64,000 nucleotides of DNA from JBBRVW01 sp038246545 (lineage in GTDB: Bacteria > Actinomycetota > Actinomycetes > JACCUZ01). The position numbers were made by a program, and so were the translations under genes. The notes under the pieces are model-generated. The model was not told the origin of the DNA and did no database searches. It saw only the letters and a program-made list of their open reading frames with translations. Of the stretch, positions 18,697 to 26,890 are shown in pieces. The stretch lies in NCBI GenBank assembly GCA_038246545.1, contig JBBRVW010000010.1:35854-99853 (forward strand), given 5' to 3'. Position 1 is the first letter of the stretch, and the number at the start of each line of letters is the position of its first letter.

Positions 18697-19841
18697 CCGA
18701 CCCGCTGCGTCTCACCGTCGCCGTCGGCACCCGCCCCGAGGTCGTCAAGCTTGCCCCGGTCGTCACCGCGCTGCGCGGCGCCGGGCACTCCGTCCGCTGC
18801 GTAGCGACCGGCCAGCACACCGACCGCCGGCTGGCCGGCGACCTGTTCGCCGAGCTCGGCTGCCCGCCCGACGAGACCTGGACACTGTCCGGCGACGAGG
18901 GCGAGCGCGTCGGGGGACTGCTCGCCCAGGCCTATCGCGAGATCGCCGCGCACCGTCCCGACGCCGTCGTCGTGCTCGGCGACACCTACACCGCTCCGCT
19001 CGTCGCCATGGCCGCCCGGCGGGCCGGGGTGGGGGTGGTGCACGTCGAGGCCGGGCTGCGCTCGTTCAACGACCTGTCCATGGAGGAGTCCAACCGCCGG
19101 ATGCTGGCGTCCCTGGCGACCGTGCACCTCGCTCCCACCGAGCTGGCCCGCGACTTCCTCCTGCAGGAGGGGGTCGACCCGGCGCGGGTCCGGGTCGTCG
19201 GTAACCCGGTGCTCGACGCCGTCCGGCTCGAAGCGGTGGAGCGGGTGCCGGTGGCCGACCGCTCCGGCGTCCTCGTCACCGCCCACCGGGCCACCAACGT
19301 CGACGACCCCGACCGGCTGGCCACGCTGGTCAGCCTCGTCGAGCAGCTCGCCGTCCGGCACGGCGGCGTGCTCTTCCCGGTGCACCCGCGCACGAGGGAC
19401 CGGCTCACCACCGGCGGCCTCTGGGCGACCGTCGCCGGTCTCCCCGGTGTCCGGCTCGTCGAGCCGCTGGGCTACGCCGACCTGCTGCGCGCGATGGCCG
19501 CCAGCCGGCTGGTCGTCACCGACAGCGGCGGCATCCAGGAGGAGTCGTCCTACCTCGGGGTCCCGGTCGTCGTCATGCGCACCACCACGCCGCGCTGGGA
19601 GGGGGTCCGCACCGGGGCCGCCGTGCTCACCGGGCTGGACGAGGCCCGCGTGCTCGAGGCGGCCGACCGCTTCGCCGACGACGCCGAGCTGGTCCGGGTC
19701 GCGGGCCTGCCCTGCCCGTACGGCGACGGGCGGACCGGCGACCGGGTGGTGGAGGTCCTGGCCGAGCCGGGGCTGCGCGCACTGCTCCGGCCCGCCGAGC
19801 CCGCCCTGTCGGCGGCGCTGCCCGACCGCGTCCTCCAGTGA
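18693..19841 (+). CDS. wecB: UDP-N-acetylglucosamine 2-epimerase (non-hydrolysing)
   Basis: This enzyme interconverts UDP-GlcNAc and UDP-ManNAc, supplying ManNAc for polysaccharides. The 382-aa product from the GTG at 18693 (4-bp overlap with the ATP-grasp gene) has GTRPEVVKLAPV at the N-terminus, GDTYTAPLVA, HVEAGLRSFN, the active-site region TDSGGIQEESSYLG and VMRTTTPRWEG. The much longer upstream extension of the frame is only a shadow of the ATP-grasp gene. It probably supplies the nucleotide sugar used by the GT2 at 15216. Confidence 0.92.
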   Translation: MTDPLRLTVAVGTRPEVVKLAPVVTALRGAGHSVRCVATGQHTDRRLAGDLFAELGCPPDETWTLSGDEGERVGGLLAQAYREIAAHRPDAVVVLGDTYTAPLVAMAARRAGVGVVHVEAGLRSFNDLSMEESNRRMLASLATVHLAPTELARDFLLQEGVDPARVRVVGNPVLDAVRLEAVERVPVADRSGVLVTAHRATNVDDPDRLATLVSLVEQLAVRHGGVLFPVHPRTRDRLTTGGLWATVAGLPGVRLVEPLGYADLLRAMAASRLVVTDSGGIQEESSYLGVPVVVMRTTTPRWEGVRTGAAVLTGLDEARVLEAADRFADDAELVRVAGLPCPYGDGRTGDRVVEVLAEPGLRALLRPAEPALSAALPDRVLQ

Positions 19842-20596
19842 CCGGCGACCTGCCCGTCACCGGGGTGACGGTCGACCTCGACGACACGCTGTACCCCCAG
19901 TCCGAGTGGCTCGAGGGCGCCTGGTCGGCCGTCGCCGTCGCCGCCGGGCGGGCCGGGCTGGACCCGTCCGCCGTGCACGCGGCACTGCTGCGCACCTGCG
20001 CCGAGGGCTCTGATCGCGGCGGGGTCGTCGACCGGGCTCTGGCCGCGGTCGGGCTCGCCGACGAGCGGGCGGCCGAGCTCGTGCCGGGCCTGGTCCGCGC
20101 CTTCGCCGCGCACCGTCCCGCGGTGCTCACGCCGTACCCGGGCGTGCTCGAGGCGCTTGGGCGACTCGCCGCCGTGCTCCCGGTGGTCGTCGTCACCGAC
20201 GGCATGCCGCCGGTCCAGCACGCGAAGGTCGAGGCGCTGGGCGTCAGGCACCTGCTCGCCGCCGTCGTCGTCTCCGACGAGCTGGGCGGCCGGCACCTGC
20301 GCAAGCCGGACCCAGCACCCTTCCGCCGGGCCCTCGAGGTGCTCGGGCAGCCGCCCGCGGGAGTGGTGCACGTGGGTGACCGGCCCGAGAAGGACGTCCG
20401 GGGCGCCGCGGCCGTCGGGATGCGGAGCATCCGGGTCGCGACCGGCGAGTACGCCGGTGCCGACCCCGGGCGGCACCGCGCCTGGCGGACGGTGCCCTGC
20501 TTCGCCGAGGCCGTGGAGCTCTGCCTCGCGGCTGCCCCAACCGCTCCCGGCCCCCGCCGGCCGGCCGGAACAACGGGTGCCGCCTCGCGGTTGTGA
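19838..20596 (+). CDS. HAD-superfamily phosphatase
   Basis: The 252-aa protein has the four HAD motifs: the nucleophile in VDLDDTLYPQ (about residues 10-19), the VVTDG motif, a lysine in RKPDPAPF, and GDRPEKDVRGA. Such enzymes dephosphorylate sugar phosphates or other small phosphoesters. The GTG overlaps the wecB stop by 4 bp, making it the last gene of the surface operon. It may act on a sugar phosphate of the same pathway; the true substrate is unknown. Confidence 0.88.
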   Translation: MTGDLPVTGVTVDLDDTLYPQSEWLEGAWSAVAVAAGRAGLDPSAVHAALLRTCAEGSDRGGVVDRALAAVGLADERAAELVPGLVRAFAAHRPAVLTPYPGVLEALGRLAAVLPVVVVTDGMPPVQHAKVEALGVRHLLAAVVVSDELGGRHLRKPDPAPFRRALEVLGQPPAGVVHVGDRPEKDVRGAAAVGMRSIRVATGEYAGADPGRHRAWRTVPCFAEAVELCLAAAPTAPGPRRPAGTTGAASRL

Positions 20597-20701
20597 GGAT
20601 CGCGGGCCGTTCTGGCAGAATGGCCCGCTGGTTCCGGTTCACGTCCCGCGAGCACGCGGCGACGACCCGGCGACCGTCCCCACCCTGAGGAGTGCATCAC
20701 C

Positions 20702-20923
20702 GTGAAGGCCGACATCCACCCCGAGTACGTCGAGACGACCGCCACCTGCACGTGTGGCGCGACGTTCACCACCCGTAGCACCGCGAAGAACGGCGCGATC
20801 CACTCCGAGGTCTGCTCGCAGTGCCACCCCTTCTACACCGGCAAGCAGAAGATCCTCGACACCGGCGGCCGCGTGGCCCGGTTCGAGAAGCGCTTCGGCA
20901 AGCAGGCGTCCGGCTCCAAGTAG
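20702..20923 (+). CDS. rpmE: 50S ribosomal protein bL31 (zinc form)
   Basis: This is a 73-aa protein of the large ribosomal subunit. It keeps the zinc-binding cysteines (CTCG near residues 16-19 and CSQC near 37-40) and the conserved HPFYTGKQ, so it is the C+ type that can be replaced by a zinc-free paralogue under zinc limitation. The GTG follows GAGGAG. A -10-like CAGAAT lies about 85 bp upstream within the 105-bp leader. A strong terminator follows. Confidence 0.97.
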   Translation: MKADIHPEYVETTATCTCGATFTTRSTAKNGAIHSEVCSQCHPFYTGKQKILDTGGRVARFEKRFGKQASGSK

Positions 20924-20931
20924 CTTTCCGG

Positions 20932-20979
20932 CGGCCCCGGTCCCGCACCCTCGTGGTGCCGGACCGGGGCCGTTGTCGT
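20932..20979 (+). terminator. rpmE terminator
   Basis: CGGCCCCGGTCC (20932-20943) pairs perfectly with GGACCGGGGCCG (20961-20972). GCACC/GGTGC continues the stem inward, leaving a very small loop, and a T-rich TTGTCGTT follows. It lies 9 bp after the rpmE stop and is the strongest intrinsic terminator I see in the window. Confidence 0.85.
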
Positions 20980-21015
20980 TCCCCCTGCCGCCCGGCCGTC
21001 CCGAAGGAGCCTCCC

Positions 21016-22089
21016 GTGCTCGAAGCCCCCGCCGAGATGCTGGCCGAGCACGCCCGGGTCGAGGAGGAGCTGGCCGACCCGGCCGTGCACGCCGACCAGG
21101 CGAAGGCCCGGGCGCTGGGCAAGCGGTACGCCGAGCTGACCCCCGTCGTCGACGTCCACCGCGCGCTCCAGGAGCTGGCCGGGGACCTCGCGACCGCGCG
21201 CGAGCTGGCCGTGGACGACGAGTCGTTCCGCGCAGAGGTGCCCGACATGGAGGCCCGCCAGCAGGAGCTCGAGGCCCGGCTGCAGATGCTGCTGCTGCCG
21301 CGGGACGAGAACGACGACAAGGACATCATCGTCGAGATCAAGGCGGGGGAGGGCGGCGAGGAGTCGGCCCTGTTCGCCGGCGACCTGCTCCGGATGTACC
21401 TGCGCTACGCCGAGCGGGTCGGCTGGAAGACCGAGGTCATCGAGGCCACCGAGACCGACATGGGCGGCTACAAGGACGTCCAGCTCTCGGTGAAGTCGCG
21501 CGGCACGCCCGAGGTCGGGCACGGCCCGTGGGCCCGGCTCAAGTACGAGGGCGGCGTGCACCGGGTGCAACGCGTCCCGGTGACCGAGTCGCAGGGCCGG
21601 ATCCACACCAGCGCGGCCGGCGTCCTCGTCTTGCCCGAGGCGGCGGACGTCGATGTCGAGATCGACCCCAACGACCTGCGCATCGACGTCTACCGGTCGT
21701 CCGGTCCCGGCGGGCAGAGTGTCAACACCACCGACTCCGCCGTGCGGATCACGCACCTGCCGTCGGGCATCGTGGCGTCCTGCCAGAACGAGAAGTCCCA
21801 GCTGCAGAACCGTGAGCAGGCGATGCGGATCCTGCGGGCCAGGCTGCTCGCCGCGGCGCAGGAAGCGGCCGACCAGGAAGCCTCGGACGCCCGCCGGTCG
21901 CAGGTCCGCACCGTCGACCGCTCGGAGCGGGTACGCACCTACAACTTCGCGGAGAACCGGATCGCCGACCACCGGGTGAACTTCAAGGCCTACAACCTCG
22001 ACCAGGTGCTCGACGGCGACCTCGACGCCGTCGTCCAGGCGCTCGTCGACGCGGATACGGCTGCCAAGCTCGCCGCTGCCGGGGCGTGA
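21016..22089 (+). CDS. prfA: Peptide chain release factor 1
   Basis: RF1 recognises UAA and UAG and triggers peptide release. The 357-aa protein from the GTG at 21016 (preceded by AAGGAG) has the catalytic loop SSGPGGQSVNTTDSAVRI near residue 230, whose Gln is the methylation target of the next gene product PrmC, and a coiled-coil N-terminal domain. The upstream extension of the frame runs back into rpmE and is discarded. The GTG of prmC overlaps its stop by 4 bp. Confidence 0.97.
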   Translation: MLEAPAEMLAEHARVEEELADPAVHADQAKARALGKRYAELTPVVDVHRALQELAGDLATARELAVDDESFRAEVPDMEARQQELEARLQMLLLPRDENDDKDIIVEIKAGEGGEESALFAGDLLRMYLRYAERVGWKTEVIEATETDMGGYKDVQLSVKSRGTPEVGHGPWARLKYEGGVHRVQRVPVTESQGRIHTSAAGVLVLPEAADVDVEIDPNDLRIDVYRSSGPGGQSVNTTDSAVRITHLPSGIVASCQNEKSQLQNREQAMRILRARLLAAAQEAADQEASDARRSQVRTVDRSERVRTYNFAENRIADHRVNFKAYNLDQVLDGDLDAVVQALVDADTAAKLAAAGA

Positions 22090-22961
22090 CCGTGACGTCC
22101 ACCCCGCTGCGCGCGGCTCTCGCCGAGGCCACGGCGAGGCTGGTGGCCGCGGGCGTGCCCTCGGCCCGGCACGACGCCGAGTCGCTGGCCGCCCACTCGC
22201 TGGGCGTGCTCCGGCGCGACCTGTGGCGGCACGACGAGCCCGGTCCCGGGTTCGCGGCGTACGTCGGGCGCCGCGCGGCGCGCGAGCCGCTGCAGCACAT
22301 CACCGGCACCGCGCCGTTCCGCCACCTCGACCTGCAGGTGGGACCGGGTGTCTTCGTCCCGCGTCCGGAGACCGAGGTCGTCGTCGATGCGGTGCTGGCC
22401 AGGCTGGCCGTGCTGCCCCGTGCGGCGCGCCCGCGGGTCGTCGACCTCGGCACCGGATCGGGTGCGATCGCGCTCGCGGTGGCGACCGAGGTCGCCGGCA
22501 GCGACGTCCACGCCGTGGAGGCCGACCCGGGTGCGCACGCCTGGGCGGCCCGCAACTGCGCCGGGTCCCGGGTCGACCTCCGGCTGGGCGACATGGCCGA
22601 CTCCTTCGCCGAGCTGGACGGCACCGTCGACGTCGTCGTGAGCAACCCGCCGTACATCCCGGTGGACGCCGTCATCCGCGACCCCGAGGTCGCCGCGCAC
22701 GACCCGGCCCTGGCGCTGTGGTCCGGCGACGACGGTCTCGACGCCATGCACGTGGTCGAGCGGGTGGCCGCCCGGCTGCTCCGCCCGGGCGGTGCGGTCG
22801 TCGTCGAGCACGCCGACGTCCAGGGCGAGTCGGCACCGGCGGTCTTCGCCGGTGCGGGTCGCTGGGACGACGTACGGGACCATCAGGACCTGGCCGGGCG
22901 CGACCGCTACCTCACCGCGGTCCGGCGAGCCGGCGCCGGCGTCGGAGGAGGAGCGGGCTGA
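22086..22961 (+). CDS. prmC: Release factor glutamine methyltransferase
   Basis: PrmC methylates the GGQ glutamine of release factors using SAM. The 291-aa protein has the SAM-binding VVDLGTGSGAIALAVA and the glutamine-binding catalytic SNPPYIP near residue 185. It overlaps prfA by 4 bp; a second in-frame GTG at 22092 is also possible. The next gene, tsaC, begins within or just after its stop. Confidence 0.96.
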   Translation: MTVTSTPLRAALAEATARLVAAGVPSARHDAESLAAHSLGVLRRDLWRHDEPGPGFAAYVGRRAAREPLQHITGTAPFRHLDLQVGPGVFVPRPETEVVVDAVLARLAVLPRAARPRVVDLGTGSGAIALAVATEVAGSDVHAVEADPGAHAWAARNCAGSRVDLRLGDMADSFAELDGTVDVVVSNPPYIPVDAVIRDPEVAAHDPALALWSGDDGLDAMHVVERVAARLLRPGGAVVVEHADVQGESAPAVFAGAGRWDDVRDHQDLAGRDRYLTAVRRAGAGVGGGAG

Positions 22962-22984
22962 TGGGATGGATCCGGAGGTACGAC

Positions 22985-23629
22985 ATGGCCGAGCCGGCCG
23001 AGCGGCCGGTCGGTCTCGACCTCGCGAGCGACGCCGTGCGCCGGGGCGAGCTCGTCGTGCTCCCCACGGACACCGTCTACGGCCTGGGCACCGACGCCTT
23101 CTCGCCGGTCGCCGTCGCGGGCCTGCTGGCGGCCAAGGGCCGCGGGCGCGACATGCCGGTGCCGGTGCTGGTCGGCACCCCCCGCACCCTCGACGGCATC
23201 GCGACCGGTCTCACCCAGGCCGCCCGCGAGCTCGTCGAGGCGTTCTGGCCCGGCGGCCTGACGCTGGTGGCGACGGCCCAGCCGTCGCTGCGGTGGGACC
23301 TCGGCGACACCGGCGGGACGGTCGCCGTGCGGATGCCGCTGCACCCGGTCGCCCTCGAGCTGCTCCGCGCCACCGGGCCGATGGGCGTCAGCAGCGCCAA
23401 CCTGTCGGGTCGTCCGGCGCCCACGACCTGCGACGAGGCCGTTGAGCAGCTCGGCGAGAAGGTCTCGGTCTACCTCGACGGCGGGCCGAGCGGTGACCCC
23501 GTCGCCTCGACCATCGTCGACGTCACCGGTGCTGTGCCGCGGCTCCAGCGGCTCGGCGCCGTGGGTCTGGAGCTGCTGCGCGAGGTCGCTCCCGACCTCG
23601 ACCCCGGGGTCTACGGTGAGGCCTCATGA
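22985..23629 (+). CDS. tsaC: L-threonylcarbamoyladenylate synthase
   Basis: It makes threonylcarbamoyl-AMP for the t6A modification of tRNAs that read ANN codons. The 214-aa YrdC-domain protein has LPTDTVYGLGTDAF, the basic KGRGRDMPVPVLV, and MGVSSANLSGRPAPT. Two in-frame ATGs exist: one at 22961 overlapping the prmC stop, and one at 22985 preceded at ideal spacing by GGAGG. I chose the latter. The protein lacks the extra C-terminal Sua5 domain. Confidence 0.94.
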   Translation: MAEPAERPVGLDLASDAVRRGELVVLPTDTVYGLGTDAFSPVAVAGLLAAKGRGRDMPVPVLVGTPRTLDGIATGLTQAARELVEAFWPGGLTLVATAQPSLRWDLGDTGGTVAVRMPLHPVALELLRATGPMGVSSANLSGRPAPTTCDEAVEQLGEKVSVYLDGGPSGDPVASTIVDVTGAVPRLQRLGAVGLELLREVAPDLDPGVYGEAS

Positions 23630-23721
23630 GAGCGCCGGCGCCGTGCCCGGGGGCGGACCCCGGCCGCCCCGCGACCGGCGCTCCCGTCGAGCCGGCCTGA
23701 GACGCGCGGTGGTCCTGACGC

Positions 23722-24888
23722 GTGCGTGAATACATGCTCACCCTGGTGGTGGCTGCGGCCGTCACCTACCTGCTCACCCCGGTGGCGCGCCGGATCGCGC
23801 TCCGGTGGGGCGCCCTCACGCCGGTCCGGGACCGCGACGTGCACGCGATCCCCACTCCGCGGCTGGGGGGCATCGCGATGCTGGGGGGGTTCGGGGCCGG
23901 CATGCTCGTGGCGAGCCAGATGCCCTTCCTCGGCCCGCGCCTGCACGACGCGCAGCAGACCCTGCCGCTGCTCGCTGGCGCCGGTCTGATCTGCCTGCTG
24001 GGCGTCGCCGACGACCGCTGGGAGCTCGACGCGCTGACCAAGCTGGCGGGCCAGGTGCTCGCCTCGGGCGTCATGGTCATCGGCGGCGTCCAGATGCTCT
24101 ACCTGCCGGTCGGGGTCCTCGGCAGCGTCTCGACCGTCAACGGCGAGCGGGTCGCCAACTCCTTCGTCCTCGGCCCGGTCGAGGGCACCGTCCTGACGAT
24201 CGTGCTGGTCGTCGCCACCGTGAACGCCGTCAACTTCGTCGACGGGCTCGACGGGCTGGCCGCCGGCATCGTCGCGATCGCCGCTGCGTCCTTCTTCGTC
24301 TTCTCCTACGTGCTCACGGTCACCGAGGGCCTCACCCGGGCCACCACGTCGGGGGTGGTCGCCGCCGCCCTCGTCGGCGTGTGCATCGGCTTCCTCCCGC
24401 ACAACTTCAGCCCGGCCCGGGTCTTCATGGGCGACTCGGGCTCGATGGTCCTGGGCCTGCTGCTGGCGTCGACGACCGTGACGCTGACCGGGACCGTGGG
24501 GCCCAACGCCGTCGACACCTCCTTGGCGCCCTCGTTGCTGCCGCTCGCGCTGCCGGTGCTCGTCATGGCGCTGCCGTTCCTCGACGTGCTGCTCGCCATC
24601 GTCCGGCGCACGCTGGCCGGCCGGTCGCCCTTCGCCCCCGACAAGCAGCACCTTCACCACCGGCTGCTCGAACGCGGTCACAGCCACGCCCGAGCGGTGC
24701 TGGTGATGTACCTGTGGTCCGCCGTGATCGCCTTCGGCTGGACGGCGTACGTCTTCCTGTCCACGCCTGCGCTGATCGTGAGCCTGGTGGCGGCGGTCGT
24801 CGTGGCGGCGCTGCTCACCATGAACATCCCGCGGCTGCGGCGCTCCGAGGGCACCTTCACGGGTCTGCGGCGCGGGCGGGTCCGGTGA
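23722..24888 (+). CDS. wecA: Polyprenyl-phosphate GlcNAc-1-phosphate transferase
   Basis: This MraY/WecA-family membrane enzyme moves GlcNAc-1-phosphate from UDP-GlcNAc onto a polyprenyl phosphate, starting cell-wall or surface glycan synthesis. The 388-aa protein has about eleven helices, with TPRLGGIAML, the Asp pair GVADDRWELD, NAVNFVDGLDGLAAG, FMGDSGSM, and the HLHHRLLERGHSH motif near the C-terminus that marks the WecA branch rather than MraY. In Actinobacteria it typically sits before the atp operon, as here. Confidence 0.93.
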   Translation: MREYMLTLVVAAAVTYLLTPVARRIALRWGALTPVRDRDVHAIPTPRLGGIAMLGGFGAGMLVASQMPFLGPRLHDAQQTLPLLAGAGLICLLGVADDRWELDALTKLAGQVLASGVMVIGGVQMLYLPVGVLGSVSTVNGERVANSFVLGPVEGTVLTIVLVVATVNAVNFVDGLDGLAAGIVAIAAASFFVFSYVLTVTEGLTRATTSGVVAAALVGVCIGFLPHNFSPARVFMGDSGSMVLGLLLASTTVTLTGTVGPNAVDTSLAPSLLPLALPVLVMALPFLDVLLAIVRRTLAGRSPFAPDKQHLHHRLLERGHSHARAVLVMYLWSAVIAFGWTAYVFLSTPALIVSLVAAVVVAALLTMNIPRLRRSEGTFTGLRRGRVR

Positions 24889-25361
24889 ACGACGTCCGCG
24901 GCACCGGGCCCCGCGCCCTGCTGGCCCCGGCCGTCCTCGGCGCCGTGGCGACCTGGCTGGTCGCAGCCGCGGTGGCGCTGGTGGTCGACGGTGGCACCGG
25001 GCTGGCGGGCGCGGGCCTCGGGGGAGCGCTGGTGATCGCCTTCCTGCTCATCGGGCAGGTCCCCGTCGCGCAGGCCGCCAGGGGCCGCGGCTTCCTCGGT
25101 GCCGCGCTTCTGCTCGTCGGCTACCTGACCCGGGTCGTCCTGCTCCTCGTCGCGTTCGTCCTGGTGGTCATCGACGGCACGCTGGACCGCCGGGTGGTCG
25201 GCGGCACCGTCATCGCGGTGGCCCTGGGCTGGACCGCGGGGACGGTCTGGTCGTGGTTGCACTGGCGGCCGCCGGTGGTCGACATCGAGCTCCCGACGGC
25301 CCCGGAACCGGTCGCGCCTCCTGCCGAGATCCCGGCGGACGAGGGCCGGCGCGCGCGCTGA
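24885..25361 (+). CDS. Small membrane protein, AtpI-like, upstream of atp operon
   Basis: The 158-aa product has four predicted helices (about residues 13-36, 41-60, 69-95 and 101-125) and a Pro/Glu-rich cytoplasmic tail. Position and size match the poorly conserved hypothetical or AtpI-like proteins that precede actinobacterial ATP synthase operons and are thought to help c-ring assembly or Mg2+ supply. The GTG overlaps the wecA stop by 4 bp. There is no clear sequence signature, so the role is inferred from context only. Confidence 0.65.
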   Translation: MNDVRGTGPRALLAPAVLGAVATWLVAAAVALVVDGGTGLAGAGLGGALVIAFLLIGQVPVAQAARGRGFLGAALLLVGYLTRVVLLLVAFVLVVIDGTLDRRVVGGTVIAVALGWTAGTVWSWLHWRPPVVDIELPTAPEPVAPPAEIPADEGRRAR

Positions 25362-25377
25362 TAGGGTCGTCGGCGCG

Positions 25378-25632
25378 ATGGTCGACGACCGGACTGACGG
25401 CGACGACGGCGTGCCCCCGGAGACACCGGGAGCCGCGCCCGAACCGCCGCCGATGCGGGAGGTCGACGCCTGGGCAGTGATCAGCTATCTGCTGTCCGGG
25501 GTGATCCTGTACGGCGGGATCGGATGGTTGCTCGACGCCTGGCTCGGCACCCGTGGCCTGGTCGGTGTGGGCATCGTGCTGGGGGCAGCCGGCGGAATCT
25601 GGTTGGTCTGGCTCCGGTACAGTAAGCCTTGA
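25378..25632 (+). CDS. AtpZ/AtpI-family ATP synthase assembly protein
   Basis: The 84-aa protein has a Pro/Asp-rich N-terminus and two helices (VISYLLSGVILYGGIGWLLD and VGVGIVLGAAGGIWLVW), the layout of AtpZ-like proteins that accompany F1Fo ATP synthase and assist rotor assembly. TAGGGT at 25362-25367 overlaps the preceding stop and ends 10 nt before the ATG, so a promoter may start here. It is followed by the unusual 142-bp atp leader. Confidence 0.75.
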   Translation: MVDDRTDGDDGVPPETPGAAPEPPPMREVDAWAVISYLLSGVILYGGIGWLLDAWLGTRGLVGVGIVLGAAGGIWLVWLRYSKP

Positions 25633-25646
25633 TCCCACTGCACTTT

Positions 25647-25746
25647 TTGCCAGCATTTCTTGCCAGCTCTGCGACTGCAGAGAATGTCAGCCGTTGCGAC
25701 AGCAGAGATGTCGTCGTTGCGACAGCAGAGCTGCTGCATCTGCGAC
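25647..25746 (+). promoter_or_regulatory. atp operon leader with repeated TTGCGACAGCAGAG motif
   Basis: This stretch before atpB is visibly richer in A/T than its surroundings. It contains TTGCCAGC twice (25647, 25660), the perfect hairpin CTCTGC-GACT-GCAGAG (25667-25682), and an exact 16-bp direct repeat CGTTGCGACAGCAGAG at 25692-25707 and 25715-25730. The hairpin segment (25669-25682) is a third copy matching 12 of 14 bases, and a partial CTGCGAC follows at 25740. Copies are spaced 25 and 23 bp apart, close to two helical turns. It may be an operator array or a structured leader controlling ATP synthase expression. Confidence 0.6.
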
Positions 25747-25774
25747 ACCGATGCACCGCGCCGAAGGAGACGCC

Positions 25775-26593
25775 TTGCACCTGGTCACCCACCTGGCCGA
25801 CAGCGGGATCAGCCTCGTCCAGGCAGCCGAGGGCGACACGTTCAACCCGCCCGGTCCCGGGGACTTCGAGTTCCCGCCGCTGTTCGGCGAGGGCACCTTC
25901 TTCACCAAGCCGATGCTGATCGTGGTGCTCGGCACCCTGACCGTGGCGCTCGTCTTCTGGCTCGCGTCGCGCAAGGCGAGCCTGGTGCCGGCGAAGATGC
26001 AGTTCGTCGGCGAGAGCATCTACGGCTTCGTCCGCAATGACATCGTCGGCGACACCATCGGCCGTGAGGGCCGCAAGTTCGTGCCCTACCTCGCGACGCT
26101 GTTCTGCTTCATCGCGATCAACAACCTCTCCGGCATCGTCCCGGTGCTCCAGCTGCCGGCCAACGGCAAGATCGCCTTCCCGCTGGTGCTGGCGCTCATC
26201 TCCTGGGCGACCTTCAACTACGTCGGGATCAAGAAGCACGGCTTCGTCGGCTACTTCAAGGCGATGATGTTCCCGCCCGGCCTGCCCAAGCCGATCTACG
26301 TGCTGCTGGCGCCGCTCGAGCTGCTCTCGACCTTCATCATCCGGCCGATCACGCTCACCCTGCGTCTCACGCTCAACATGTTCGCCGGCCACCTGGTGCT
26401 GCTCGTCTGCATCCTCGGCGGCGAGTTCCTGCTGGTCGAGAAGGGCGGCGCGCTGGCCCTGCTGAGCCCTGTCGCGTTCGGCTTCGGCATCCTCCTCACG
26501 TTCTTCGAGGCTTTCGTGCAGGTGCTGCAGGCCTACGTCTTCGTCCTGCTCTCCGCGCTCTACATCGCCGGCGCCCTCGCCGACGAGCACTGA
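25775..26593 (+). CDS. atpB: ATP synthase Fo subunit a
   Basis: Subunit a forms the proton half-channels against the c-ring. The 272-aa protein has about five to six helices, with the essential arginine in TLTLRLTLNMFAGH and the conserved ALYIAGAL near the C-terminus. I chose the TTG at 25775 because AAGGAG lies 5 nt upstream; an in-frame ATG at 25751 would add eight residues and lacks a ribosome site. It begins the atpBEFHAGDC operon. Confidence 0.95.
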   Translation: MHLVTHLADSGISLVQAAEGDTFNPPGPGDFEFPPLFGEGTFFTKPMLIVVLGTLTVALVFWLASRKASLVPAKMQFVGESIYGFVRNDIVGDTIGREGRKFVPYLATLFCFIAINNLSGIVPVLQLPANGKIAFPLVLALISWATFNYVGIKKHGFVGYFKAMMFPPGLPKPIYVLLAPLELLSTFIIRPITLTLRLTLNMFAGHLVLLVCILGGEFLLVEKGGALALLSPVAFGFGILLTFFEAFVQVLQAYVFVLLSALYIAGALADEH

Positions 26594-26656
26594 CCCGCAC
26601 GACCACACGCACGACCGCCCACGACCCTAGGCAACATCCGAGAAGGGACCCACCCA

Positions 26657-26872
26657 GTGACCGGCGACATCAACGGCAGCTTGAACATGATCGGCTACGG
26701 CCTCGCGGCCATCGGCCCCGGCGTCGGCATCGGCCTGATCTTCGCGGCCTACATCAACGGTGTCGCCCGCCAGCCGGAGGCGCGGGGTGTCCTCCAGGGC
26801 ATCGCGATCCTCGGCTTCGCCCTCGCCGAGGCACTTGCCATCATCGGCATCGGCCTCGCGTTCGTCCTCTAA
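26657..26872 (+). CDS. atpE: ATP synthase Fo subunit c
   Basis: This 71-aa helical hairpin forms the proton-driven rotor ring. It has the glycine-rich first helix GPGVGIGLIF, the polar loop RQPE that touches gamma/epsilon, and the ion-binding carboxylate E58 in GFALAEALAI. GAGAAGGGA precedes the GTG. The binding site has no Gln/Ser/Thr sodium signature, so a proton ring is expected. Confidence 0.97.
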   Translation: MTGDINGSLNMIGYGLAAIGPGVGIGLIFAAYINGVARQPEARGVLQGIAILGFALAEALAIIGIGLAFVL

Positions 26873-26890
26873 GACCGGAAGAGGCACTAC

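Noticed and set aside
22223..22960. Extended N-terminus of the threonylcarbamoyl-AMP synthase frame
   Set aside because: It runs through prmC in another frame. The ribosome site GGAGG supports the ATG at 22985.
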